Assembly: GCF_000612625.1 (NCBI RefSeq)
Contig: NZ_CCAS010000009.1
Coordinates: forward strand, 51,204 to 115,203
Reading direction: 5' to 3'
Length of the DNA stretch: 64,000 nucleotides
Source: Neobacillus jeddahensis
GTDB lineage: Bacteria > Bacillota > Bacilli > Bacillales > Cytobacillaceae
A program made the position numbers and the translations under genes. Position 1 is the stretch's first letter. Each line of letters starts with the position of its first letter. Shown here one piece after another: positions 9,168 to 16,829 of the stretch. The notes below the pieces were generated by a model. The model was not told the DNA's origin, made no database searches, and was given only the letters and a program-made list of their open reading frames with translations.

Positions 9168-10667
9168 ATGCAAATCAACCACAATATTGCAGCGTTAAAC
9201 ACTTACAACAAGCTAAACTCTGCTACTAATGCACAGTCTAAATCAATGGAAAAATTATCTTCAGGTCTTCGTATTAACAAAGCTGGAGATGATGCTGCAG
9301 GTCTAGCGATCTCTGAAAAAATGCGTGGACAAATTCGTGGGTTGGATCAAGCATCACGTAATGCTCAAGATGGTATTTCTTTGATCGCAACAGCAGAGGG
9401 AGCTTTAAATGAAACTCACGACATTTTACAACGTATGCGTGAATTATCTGTACAAGCTACGAACGATACTGCTACTGATGATGACCGTAAAGCTCTTCAA
9501 GATGAAGTTAAACAATTAAAGAGCGAAATTGATAGAATCGGTAATAACACTGAATTCAATACAAAAAAATTAATCAATGGTGATTTATCTGGAAGTAAGA
9601 TTGGTGGAACAGGTAGCAAAATTGGGACTGCTTCAGCAGCTACTTTTAATACTGGTTGGATTGATGTAACAAATTCTGAAACTGCTAGTACTACTAATAA
9701 ATATCAGCTAAACATTGACGGTCATACTATTGATTTCGATCTTGCAGGTTCTGCTAGTGATACACTAGGAACAATGGAAGAGTTTAAAACTGCAATTAAT
9801 ACTGCTATTTCAACATATAACAGTACTGCAGCAGATGCAGATAAAATAGTTGCACCGAATATAAATTTAGACGTACAAAAAAATGGAGCAAATACTGAGG
9901 TTAAGCTTAGCCTAACAAGTGGTACAACTGGCTCTACATCGAAAATTGAAATTAAAGCATTAGATGATGATTCTGCCACTGGACAATTAGTTGCAAGTGA
10001 TGCTAAAAGTAAAATGTTAACAGGAACTGCTAAAATAGGATCAAATGGTAACTTTGATGAGACCATTAGTGGTTTAACTGCATCAAGCAAGCTCCAACTT
10101 GATGTAAACGGAACTCAGTTAAATGTTACTCTTGCTAGTACAGGCGCAGGCACCTACACTGCAGGAACTGATATGTCAACTTTAGCTACAAATTTACAAA
10201 CAGACATTAATAACTCATTAGCTGCTTATAAAAATCAAACTGGTACAGATTATGGTACTGTAAGTGTATCAGTAAAAGATGGTGCTCTTACAATTAATTC
10301 AAGTAAAGCTGACACTGTTAATCTTCAAGTTGCAACCGATGATGTATCTGGCAAATTAGGTCTTTCTGGAACAGGTACTGCTACCTCTGGTGGAGTTGAC
10401 TTCCAAATCGGAGCAAACAAGGGTCAAAGTATCAATCTACAAATAAATGATATGACTACTAAAGGTCTTAACGTAGCTGATGTTGATATTTCAACACGTG
10501 CAGGGGCTGATAATGCAATTAAATCATTTGATGATGCAATCCAAAGTGTATCAACAGAACGCGCAAAATTAGGTGCAGTTCAAAACCGTTTAGAACATAC
10601 AATCAATAACTTAAGCACATCTTCTGAAAACCTAACTTCTGCGGAATCTCGTATCCGTGACGTAGAT
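9168..10667 (+). CDS. hag: Flagellin, exon 1 (500 codons)
   Basis: Filament subunit. Exon 1 has the conserved N-terminal domain (MQINHNIAALNTYNKLNSAT, KLSSGLRINKAGDDAAGLAISEKM, ELSVQATNDT), a long Ser/Thr/Ala-rich variable domain (about 140-420) and the start of the C-terminal domain (LGAVQNRLEHTINNLS, ENLTSAESRIRDVD). Read on without splicing it stops after YALAA, 41 residues short of a usual flagellin end. The missing end (MAKEMMNQTK...QGVLQLLR) resumes at 11032. The join at 10667/11032 restores RIRDVD-MAKEMM in frame. AAGGAGG precedes the ATG. Full spliced flagellin is 537 residues, join(9168..10667,11032..11100,11472..11516). Confidence 0.92.
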
Positions 10668-11031
10668 TATGCTTTAGCTGCCTAAGCAGTAACAAGCACA
10701 GTCGTCCTAGCTGGTAACGGCTAGAGATCATTATCGGGTGAATTGCTGGAAAACCCTTAGAGCTTTTCTTACCACAACGTAGTTGGAAACGACAAGCGTG
10801 ATGGTTTGAAAAAAGAAAAGATATGGGCAATCAGCAGCCAAGCTCCTGTCTCGAAAGAGTGGAGAAGGTTCAACGACTAGGATAGACCATCTAAGGCTAA
10901 AAGCTATGATGATGAAATCCATAGGTGAAACAATGGTCATCAGCATTGTGGATCCGAAGTGCCCGACCCCTACTAGATTACTAAAGGGTGAAGATATAGT
11001 CTGGTCATTTGTGAAAGCAAATGTTCGCACG
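10668..11031 (+). ncRNA. Group I intron 1 in the flagellin gene (364 nt)
   Basis: Self-splicing intron type RNA. Core elements in order: P AATTGCTGGAA (10741-10751), Q AATCAGCAGCC (10829-10839), R GTTCAACGACTA (10868-10879), S AAGATATAGTC (10991-11001). A P2 hairpin lies at 10707-10724 and a P9 hairpin with GAAA loop at 11006-11023. Exon 1 ends in U (GAT) and the intron ends in G (11031), as group I introns require. The putative guide GTC (10701-10703) pairs with GAT using a terminal G-U. There is no internal endonuclease ORF. Excision is needed for full-length flagellin. Confidence 0.9.
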
Positions 11032-11145
11032 ATGGCGAAAGAAATGATGAACCAAACTAAGAACTCTATTCTTTCTCAAGCAGCACAAGCAATGTTGGCT
11101 CAATCAAATCAGATGCCTCAAGGAGTTTTACAACTCTTGAGATAA
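11032..11145 (+). CDS. hag: Flagellin, exon 2 with its own in-frame end
   Basis: Encodes MAKEMMNQTKNSILSQAAQAMLA (11032-11100) and, if intron 2 is kept, QSNQMPQGVLQLLR and TAA (11101-11145), the usual flagellin C-terminus. The first 69 nt are the constant exon 2; the last 45 nt are either coding or the 5' part of intron 2. A frame opening at ATG 10906 reads into this exon, but that upstream part lies in intron 1 and is not protein coding. Confidence 0.85.
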   Translation: MAKEMMNQTKNSILSQAAQAMLAQSNQMPQGVLQLLR

Positions 11146-11471
11146 TGATTTAAGGGCGTCTTACTTGGTAACGAGTAAGAGGATAACTGGGTGAATTGCT
11201 GGAACTTCCTAAAGCTTCATCAACCACAGCGTAACTGAAAACGGTAGGCGTGATGGTCTGAAAATGATGAGGATGAAACAATGGATAATCAGCAGCCAAG
11301 CTCCTGTGAGGAAACTCTGGAGAAGGTTCAACGACTAGGGAACACGGTCTAAGGCGGTAGCTATGACTATGAATCTCGTAGGGCAGTGAAATACTGTTCG
11401 AAGTGCCCAGCTCCATAGAAATGTGGATGAAGATATAGTCTATTCTATGACCGAAAGGCATAGCGGCAAAG
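11101..11471 (+). ncRNA. Group I intron 2 in the flagellin gene (371 nt)
   Basis: The same core as intron 1: P AATTGCTGGAA (11194-11204), Q AATCAGCAGCC (11287-11297), R GTTCAACGACTA (11326-11337), S AAGATATAGTC (11430-11440), and a P9-like hairpin with GAAA loop just before the 3' end. The ribozyme is clear; the 5' boundary is inferred. Placing it after GCT (11100) lets the guide GGC (11155-11157) pair with GCT, aligned with GTC in intron 1, and joins MLA to QANQQPQGVLQLLR. The first 45 nt of the intron would then be a readable copy of the flagellin end. Confidence 0.78.
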
Positions 11472-11516
11472 CAAGCCAACCAACAACCACAAGGGGTTTT
11501 ACAACTTCTTCGTTAA
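11472..11516 (+). CDS. hag: Flagellin, exon 3 (alternative C-terminal 14 codons)
   Basis: Encodes QANQQPQGVLQLLR and TAA, matching the end of exon 2 read-through at 12 of 14 residues but with seven silent codon differences. Preceded by G (11471), the required last intron base. No start or ribosome binding site, so it is only meaningful as a spliced exon or as a remnant of a second flagellin gene. Confidence 0.75.
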   Translation, partial: QANQQPQGVLQLLR

Positions 11517-11522
11517 TTTTAG

Positions 11523-11565
11523 ATATGAAAGAGGCTCTAGATTTTCTAGAGCCTCTTTTCATATC
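11523..11565 (+). terminator. Terminator after the flagellin gene
   Basis: Stem GAGGCTCTAGA/TCTAGAGCCTC extended by an A/T-rich base, followed by TTTTC. Confidence 0.88.
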
Positions 11566-11595
11566 AGTATAATAGCTGTAAAATTGGAGGAGCTA

Positions 11596-11835
11596 ATGGA
11601 TAAAGAAAAGAATGATCATAAACAGTTTCTTGAACGGCAGCTTGAGTGGTGTAAAAAACAAGATCGTATTTTTCAACAGATAGACATCAAGCTTCATGAA
11701 ATGAAAAAAATAGCTGAATACTCTCTTAATCATGAACTAGATTCATTAGAAATTGATCAGTTGAATAGTCAATTGAATGAATTGAAAAGTGAAATTGATT
11801 TTTTAGAAAAGCAGCTAAAATATGTTGTCCATTAG
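11596..11835 (+). CDS. Small coiled-coil protein, unknown
   Basis: 79 residues, strongly charged and helical, with a C-terminal heptad-like segment (LNSQLNELKSEIDFLEKQL). I do not recognise the family. ATG 11596 is chosen over TTG 11584 because the latter lies in the GGAGG ribosome binding site. It sits between the flagellin terminator and the convergent endonuclease gene. TATAAT at 11568-11573 may be a -10, but no matching -35 is visible. It may be cargo of the intron/endonuclease insertion or an ordinary motility-locus protein. Confidence 0.65.
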   Translation: MDKEKNDHKQFLERQLEWCKKQDRIFQQIDIKLHEMKKIAEYSLNHELDSLEIDQLNSQLNELKSEIDFLEKQLKYVVH

Positions 11836-11852
11836 AAGTAGGAAGCCAATGA

Positions 11853-12704
11853 TTATATCAATTCCATTTTCCTTAATTCACTTAATTTATAGACCACTGA
11901 CCAATAGCTTCTACCTAGTGTTTCAGCAATTTCCTTATCAGTCTGTCCCTGTTTCTTTAATAAAATGAGCCGCTCTGTTTCTTCTGATGAATAATTTTTA
12001 TATCTATTAGAACTTGTTAAGACAATTTCGTAATTAGGAAATTTTGATTTTAATCTTTCTTCTTCTTGTCTGTACCGGTACTTCCAATTTGTTTTGTAAA
12101 ACATACTTGGACAATCTAAAGTGACTTCTTTTATGATGTCTAAAAAAGCAAATGTCTCTTGAACAGATGTAGTTCGGAGTATAGTTCCATATCCGTCTTT
12201 TCTTTTTGCAAGATGCAAGTTAATTTGAAAAGTGTTTTTAATGTGGATGTTGAGTAAATTCAGTTCTTCTGAAGGGTAATTTTGTAAGTACAGGTAAATC
12301 TGAGGAGTTAAATAAATTTTTTTCTTATTATGGTTTATGCGTTTTGTTATACACAATGAACCATCATCCATATATAAAACAGCTAAGAATTCGGGAAGTG
12401 TGCATTCAGAAATTAATGTGTGGGGGAGTGTTTTATGGCCATCACAATTATAAAAGTATTCATATAAGCATGTGAAAAATGGACTAGATGCTGATCGTAG
12501 AGTATAACTCTTTGGTGTAATATAAAAAAGACCATTCATTACGTTTACTTTCCACTCTCGATATTCTTTTTGTTTTTCACCATAATGCTCCCGATAACTA
12601 TTATTTTTTCTTCGACTATTTTTATAGAGTTTGGTAAGTTCGCCATCTGCTATTATACTAGCTATTAATACGTTTGTCTGTATTTCATTTAATTCATGGA
12701 ACAT
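11853..12704 (-). CDS. LAGLIDADG homing endonuclease, free-standing
   Basis: 283 residues with two LAGLIDADG-type helices, LIASIIADGEL (about 13-23) and LAVLYMDDGSL (about 109-119), each carrying the catalytic acidic residue, so a monomeric two-motif endonuclease that cleaves a long target site. The C-terminal part (SEETERLILLKKQGQTDKEIAETLGRSYWSVVYKL) is a helix-turn-helix/Myb-like DNA-binding tail. GAGGAG precedes the start. It lies 340 bp beyond exon 3 of the intron-split flagellin gene and is convergent with it, while neither intron has its own endonuclease. It may promote their homing. AT-rich codon use suggests transfer. Confidence 0.85.
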   Translation of the reverse strand: MFHELNEIQTNVLIASIIADGELTKLYKNSRRKNNSYREHYGEKQKEYREWKVNVMNGLFYITPKSYTLRSASSPFFTCLYEYFYNCDGHKTLPHTLISECTLPEFLAVLYMDDGSLCITKRINHNKKKIYLTPQIYLYLQNYPSEELNLLNIHIKNTFQINLHLAKRKDGYGTILRTTSVQETFAFLDIIKEVTLDCPSMFYKTNWKYRYRQEEERLKSKFPNYEIVLTSSNRYKNYSSEETERLILLKKQGQTDKEIAETLGRSYWSVVYKLSELRKMELI

Positions 12705-12783
12705 AGATATTTACTCCTCTCTTATTTCCATTTGATTCTATTTTATCATAGAGATAATCCGTTTTTTATAAAAAGCGTAATTC

Positions 12784-12810
12784 TAAACAAATGCATTCTT
12801 TTGCCGATAA
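12784..12810 (+). promoter_or_regulatory. SigD promoter for yjfB
   Basis: TAAA (12784-12787), 15 nt, GCCGATAA (12803-12810). Full consensus match. Confidence 0.88.
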
Positions 12811-12881
12811 CTTAAATGGAATAATTGGAATGAAAGTCCCCTAGTAATGAAGGAAAGTCATGAAAGAAAGGATGTTTTTTT

Positions 12882-13082
12882 ATGGATATCTCGAAAATGT
12901 CAATCCATTTAAACCAATCACAGCTCCAAGAACAAGCGTCAATCTTAGTTATGAAAAAAGCAATGGATCAAGTTGGTGGAAATGCTGATTTTCTAAACGA
13001 AATGTTTGGGCAAGCAAATATACAAGCAATGCAAAGTGCAGCCCAGCCCCATCTTGGTGGAAACATCGATATAAAGGGGTAA
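12882..13082 (+). CDS. yjfB: YjfB family putative motility protein
   Basis: 66-residue protein of the YjfB family (MDISKMSIHLNQSQLQEQASILVMKKAMDQ, then a Gly/Asn-rich tail). In Bacillus subtilis yjfB belongs to the SigD regulon; its molecular role is unknown to me. The perfect SigD promoter at 12784-12810 fits. GAAAGGATG precedes the ATG at a slightly long distance. It lies just beyond the endonuclease gene, so it marks the return to motility genes. Confidence 0.85.
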   Translation: MDISKMSIHLNQSQLQEQASILVMKKAMDQVGGNADFLNEMFGQANIQAMQSAAQPHLGGNIDIKG

Positions 13083-13174
13083 TTGATTCAACCACTTTTA
13101 AGTATTCTGCCTAAACATTTTCTCCTTTCTTCCGATTATTATAGTAAGAAGATTGTGTGAAAGGGGAAATACTC

Positions 13175-13537
13175 ATGTTGGATAAGGTGTTACCGACAAA
13201 TTCTGCCACCGATCTGCCTGTGAAACCGGTAGAACAAGTGGGCCAGATCGCTAGTACACCCAAAATCAGAGAGAAATCAGCGGAACAACAAGAACTGCCA
13301 CAGCAACCAATAACAAAGGAAAAAACCGAAAAAGTCATCGAAAGCATGAACGAGTTTTTAAAAGCCTCGAATACTCATTTGAAATTTCAATACCATGAAG
13401 ATTTGCAAAAATACTATGTCGCCATTGTCGATGATACCACCAATGAAGTGGTCAAGGAAATTCCACCAAAAAAACTGCTCGATATGTATGCGGCGATGGA
13501 AGAATACATGGGACTACTATTTGATAAAAAGGCGTAA
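13175..13537 (+). CDS. flaG: FlaG family flagellar protein
   Basis: 120 residues: a disordered Pro/Gln/Lys-rich N-terminal half and a C-terminal FlaG domain (ESMNEFLKASNTHLKFQYHEDLQKYYVAIVDDTTNEVVKEIPPKKLLDMYAAMEEYMGLLFDKKA). FlaG proteins affect filament length or assembly in several bacteria. The start is ATG 13175 with AAGGGG 8 nt upstream; an earlier GTG in frame lies before this site. In Bacillus subtilis the homologue (yvyC) precedes fliD; here the gene is 4.8 kb downstream of fliD. Confidence 0.88.
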   Translation: MLDKVLPTNSATDLPVKPVEQVGQIASTPKIREKSAEQQELPQQPITKEKTEKVIESMNEFLKASNTHLKFQYHEDLQKYYVAIVDDTTNEVVKEIPPKKLLDMYAAMEEYMGLLFDKKA

Positions 13538-13566
13538 ACAGATTATTTTTTCGAAGGCGGTGCACC

Positions 13567-14142
13567 ATGCAGCTCCCACAAATTCGCTTACAGCAAACTT
13601 ATGCACAAATTGGGTTGCGTACGACGCAGCCAAATCAAGAAATCGAGCAACAACCAGCAGACTTATCGATTCAGCAGACTCCCGCACAAATGGAAATTGA
13701 TCGGACGCCCTCACAACTAATTATTGATCAAGAGCAAGCTTGGGGTGAGTTAGGTTTCAAAAGTATCCCTACATTAATCGCGGATGAAGCTGAATTTGCG
13801 AAAAATGAAGCCCTAATGGCAGTAGCTGAAATAGCCCAAGAAGGCGATCAATTAGCGAAAATAGCGAATAAACGTGATGCATTAATGGACATTGTCGCCC
13901 AAAAGGCTAATCCAGAACCAGCAAAAATCAATATCGCCTTTATCCCAAGTCCTGGCTCTGTAAAAATTCAGTTTACACCAACCGAAGTACATATCAACTG
14001 GAAACAGGGCGGCGCAACAATCGACTCTACCCAACATCGCCCGACCCATAACTACACCCCAGGTAAAACAGAAGTCTACCTAAAGCAAATGCAGTCCCTA
14101 CAAATAGACTTCATCGGCACAAACGTAAATCAAAATTCATAA
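13567..14142 (+). CDS. yviE: DUF6470 (YviE-like) protein
   Basis: 191 residues with a repeated Gln/Ile-rich pattern near the N-terminus (RTTQPNQEIEQQPADLSIQQTPAQMEIDRTPSQLIID), the usual look of YviE/DUF6470. It probably makes a repetitive beta fold. The gene normally sits between flgL and fliW; here it follows flaG and precedes flgM, and no fliW follows. Function unknown. A terminator with a long loop lies just after it. Confidence 0.8.
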   Translation: MQLPQIRLQQTYAQIGLRTTQPNQEIEQQPADLSIQQTPAQMEIDRTPSQLIIDQEQAWGELGFKSIPTLIADEAEFAKNEALMAVAEIAQEGDQLAKIANKRDALMDIVAQKANPEPAKINIAFIPSPGSVKIQFTPTEVHINWKQGGATIDSTQHRPTHNYTPGKTEVYLKQMQSLQIDFIGTNVNQNS

Positions 14143-14155
14143 TCAGCAAATCAAG

Positions 14156-14199
14156 CAACGGCATGGCGTCCAAATCACACTCCAACCGTTGTTTTTTTG
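14156..14199 (+). terminator. Terminator after the DUF6470 gene
   Basis: CAACGG/CCGTTG stem around a long loop, followed by seven Ts. Confidence 0.65.
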
Positions 14200-14322
14200 T
14201 CTAGTCATTAGGAAACCAAATCATAATGAAAAAAGAACATTTATTTGTTACAATATAACAGACTGTCGAAAATTGACTATTTATTTTACTAATTAAAAAT
14301 GAATGTAGATTTAGCGCACTAA

Positions 14323-14448
14323 GTTGATTGGAGCGTAAGGCGCTCGACTCCTGCGGGAAAAGCAAGTCTTGGGAGACCCCACAGGCGCTTGCGCCGAGGA
14401 GGCTCCCGGACTGCCCGCGGAAAGCGAGCGCCTGGAGCGGAAATCAAC
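14323..14448. repeat. Dispersed GC-rich Bacillaceae repeat (126 bp)
   Basis: GC-rich island in an AT-rich gap. The ends are GTTGATTGGAGCG (14323) and GGAGCGGAAATCAAC (ending 14448), with internal CTCCTGCGGG and GGCGCTTGCGCC palindromic parts. I recognise this sequence type as a repeat common in Bacillaceae genomes. Open frames across it are not genes. A short remnant with the fused ends is at 43152-43173. The rest of the gap 14200-14560 holds the flgM promoter. Confidence 0.75.
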
Positions 14449-14499
14449 GGGCAACATTAACAAAGCCATTAATTTTATAAGTTTCTTTTGTTTTTTGCC

Positions 14500-14526
14500 T
14501 AAACTTTTTTTTGAACTGGCCGATAA
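14500..14526 (+). promoter_or_regulatory. SigD promoter for flgM
   Basis: TAAA (14500-14503), 15 nt, GCCGATAA (14519-14526). Full consensus; gives a SigD-FlgM feedback loop. Confidence 0.9.
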
Positions 14527-14562
14527 TACTAATAAAGAAAAAAGGAATAGGAGGGAACAATC

Positions 14563-14838
14563 ATGCGAATTAATGATAATCGATATGGTCTTTATTCCTA
14601 CCAAAGTCAACAAAATCGGACAAACAACAATCAACCAACTAAAAAAACAACCACTTCTGAAGAAGTAAAAATATCAGCCCGCGGCCGGGAAATCTCACAG
14701 GCTCTTGCCTCTGAACAAACACAACGCTCACAGCGTGTACAGGAATTGAAACAGCAAATTGCGAACGGTACGTATCAAGTCGACAGCAGCAAAGTCGCAG
14801 ATAAGCTTATCAATTTTTGGAGTAATCAATCCAACTAG
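14563..14838 (+). CDS. flgM: Anti-sigma factor FlgM
   Basis: 91-residue inhibitor that binds the flagellar sigma factor SigD until the hook-basal body is complete. It has a disordered Asn/Gln-rich N-terminus and the C-terminal sigma-binding helices (SEEVKISARGREISQALA, RVQELKQQIANGTYQVDSSKVADKLINFW). The ATG follows AGGAGGG. It is first in flgM-flgN-flgK-flgL and has the best SigD promoter of the window. Confidence 0.95.
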   Translation: MRINDNRYGLYSYQSQQNRTNNNQPTKKTTTSEEVKISARGREISQALASEQTQRSQRVQELKQQIANGTYQVDSSKVADKLINFWSNQSN

Positions 14839-14849
14839 GAGACATGCAA

Positions 14850-15335
14850 ATGGAATCCCTAAACAAAATGACTGAGACACTCGAAATGATGCTGGATGCC
14901 CATTTAAAATTACTTGAACTCGTCAAACAGAAACGAGAACTGTTGGTCGATGGCTCGGCGGCAGGACTGCAAAACTTGATCTATCAGGAAACAGTATGTG
15001 CGGACGAAATACAAAAGCTCGAACAGCAGCGACAACAAATCGTAAAAGAATATATGGCGGAGCAGGGGATCACAGGTGATGCCTTTACCCTTGACGAAGT
15101 GATCAACACTCAAAAGGGTGGCTCGAATAAGGCGGCTTTAACGAATCTTGCGAAAATCCTTCGTGGAGTGATCGATGAAATCTCCCTCATGAACGAAACC
15201 AACCAACAATTGCTGCAAACATCGCTATCCTATATCCAATACACGATTGGATTGCATGTTCAAAAGGAACCAGAGTTTGGTTATGGTCCAAAATCAGGAA
15301 AACGTTATTCCAACTTATTGGATGCCAAAATATAG
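14850..15335 (+). CDS. flgN: Flagellar chaperone FlgN
   Basis: 161-residue helical export chaperone for the hook-filament junction proteins FlgK and FlgL, encoded directly after it. FlgN features are two long helices (ETLEMMLDAHLKLLELVKQKRELL, VCADEIQKLEQQRQQIVKEYM) and a C-terminal segment ending near NYLLD-like SNLLDAKI. ATG 14850 is preferred to ATG 14844, which is only 2 nt from AGGAG. Confidence 0.9.
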   Translation: MESLNKMTETLEMMLDAHLKLLELVKQKRELLVDGSAAGLQNLIYQETVCADEIQKLEQQRQQIVKEYMAEQGITGDAFTLDEVINTQKGGSNKAALTNLAKILRGVIDEISLMNETNQQLLQTSLSYIQYTIGLHVQKEPEFGYGPKSGKRYSNLLDAKI

Positions 15336-15364
15336 AGAATGGAAAGAGAATAGGAGGGATCAGG

Positions 15365-16813
15365 ATGGTTTCTACCTTCCATGGTTTGGAAGTAGCGAAG
15401 CGGGGACTTGCTGCCCAACAGGCAGCGTTGGCCACGACCGGTCAAAATATCTCCAATGCCAATACAACTGGATATACAAGGCAACGAGTAGAGATGCAAG
15501 CTACATCTGCTATTTCTATACCTGGGTCGAACGCATATCAATTAGGGACGGGTGTTGACGTCTCTAAGGTCGTTCGCTTACGCGAAGATTACTTAGACGT
15601 TCAAATCCGCAATGAAAACAAAAACCTCGGCTACTACGAAGCAAAAAGTGATACGCTTAGTAAGGTCGAAGAAATATTTAATGAACCATCAGATAACGGC
15701 TTAGCCTATGTTATGGACGAATTCTGGAAAAGCTGGCAGGAGCTTGAGAAAAATCCAGAAAGTGCGGCGTCACGTGCGATTGTAAGTCAAAAAGGTGTGG
15801 CAGTAGCAGAAACCTTTCAATACCTTTCGACTTCGTTAGAGCAGACGCAAACGGATTTGAAAAATGTCATTCAGACCAAAACGAGTGAAGTAAATTCACT
15901 CGCAGCACAAATTGGCAGTCTAAACGATCAAATTTCTCGGTTAGTGCCCAATAACTATGAACCGAATGATTTGTATGATCAACGTGATGTTTTGATTGAT
16001 CAACTTTCCAAACTAGTCAATGTGAAGGTCGCAAATGGTAAAAATGGAATGGTCGATGTCACCGTGGGTAACGCTGTTCTCGTTACTGGTAAAACAGCTA
16101 ATTCGCTAACAGTTGAATTTGACGATACGAGCGGGTTGGTTAAGAAGGATTCGATTAAGATTGGTGACCAGCAAGTTAGTTTAGAAGCTGGGGAGCTATT
16201 AGGACGGATTGAATCGTATGGAACCGTTGAAGATGGCGGCACAATTCCTGATTTTATTCAAAAAATCGATACATTAGCAAAGGTATTTGCTGATTCAATT
16301 AATGAGATTCATAAACAAGGGCTCAACTTGAAAAATATTAGTGGAGAATCAGACATCAAAGTTGATTTCTTTACAGGTACAACCGCAAAGGACCTAAACG
16401 TAAATGCGGAAATCCTGAAATCACTGGATTTAATCGCTGCTGCTACCGAAGAGGGAACAGCCGGTAATTCTTCGTCAGGGAATGGCGAAAATGCCAAAGC
16501 CATCGCTAATATCAAATTTGATAATAATTTGTCCTTCAATGGGACGACTTCAACAATGGATGATTACTTCCGGAACATTGTCGCACAGCTCGGGATTGAT
16601 TCTCAACAAGCGCAACGAATGCATGACAACTCTGAAGTGATTGTGAACCAAGTGGAAAATCGCCGCCAATCGGTCTCAGCCGTTTCACTGGATGAGGAAA
16701 TGGCTAATATGATTAAGTTTCAACAAGCGTATAACGCATCAGCTCGTGTAATGACTTCCATTGATGAATGCTTGGACAAAGTAATTAATGGCATGGGCCG
16801 AGTAGGACTGTAA
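15365..16813 (+). CDS. flgK: Flagellar hook-associated protein 1 FlgK
   Basis: 482-residue junction protein between hook and filament. N-terminal D0 signature FHGLEVAKRGLAAQQAALATTGQNISNANTTGYTRQRV and C-terminal SAVSLDEEMANMIKFQQAYNASARVMTSIDECLDKVINGMG are both intact. AGGAGGGAT precedes the ATG. It lies between flgN and flgL in one operon. Confidence 0.97.
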   Translation: MVSTFHGLEVAKRGLAAQQAALATTGQNISNANTTGYTRQRVEMQATSAISIPGSNAYQLGTGVDVSKVVRLREDYLDVQIRNENKNLGYYEAKSDTLSKVEEIFNEPSDNGLAYVMDEFWKSWQELEKNPESAASRAIVSQKGVAVAETFQYLSTSLEQTQTDLKNVIQTKTSEVNSLAAQIGSLNDQISRLVPNNYEPNDLYDQRDVLIDQLSKLVNVKVANGKNGMVDVTVGNAVLVTGKTANSLTVEFDDTSGLVKKDSIKIGDQQVSLEAGELLGRIESYGTVEDGGTIPDFIQKIDTLAKVFADSINEIHKQGLNLKNISGESDIKVDFFTGTTAKDLNVNAEILKSLDLIAAATEEGTAGNSSSGNGENAKAIANIKFDNNLSFNGTTSTMDDYFRNIVAQLGIDSQQAQRMHDNSEVIVNQVENRRQSVSAVSLDEEMANMIKFQQAYNASARVMTSIDECLDKVINGMGRVGL

Positions 16814-16829
16814 GAAAAGGAGGGATTGT

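Noticed and set aside
10668..10685. YALAA as the natural flagellin C-terminus
   Set aside because: It removes the conserved C-terminal helix needed for export and assembly, and it reads intron sequence; the real end resumes at 11032.
10906..11145. Separate ORF starting at ATG 10906
   Set aside because: Its first 42 codons lie within the intron 1 core and have no protein character; only the part from 11032 is flagellin coding sequence.
14311..14668. Open frames across the 14.3-14.6 kb GC-rich stretch on both strands
   Set aside because: They are created by the dispersed repeat, lack ribosome binding sites and overlap the flgM promoter and start.
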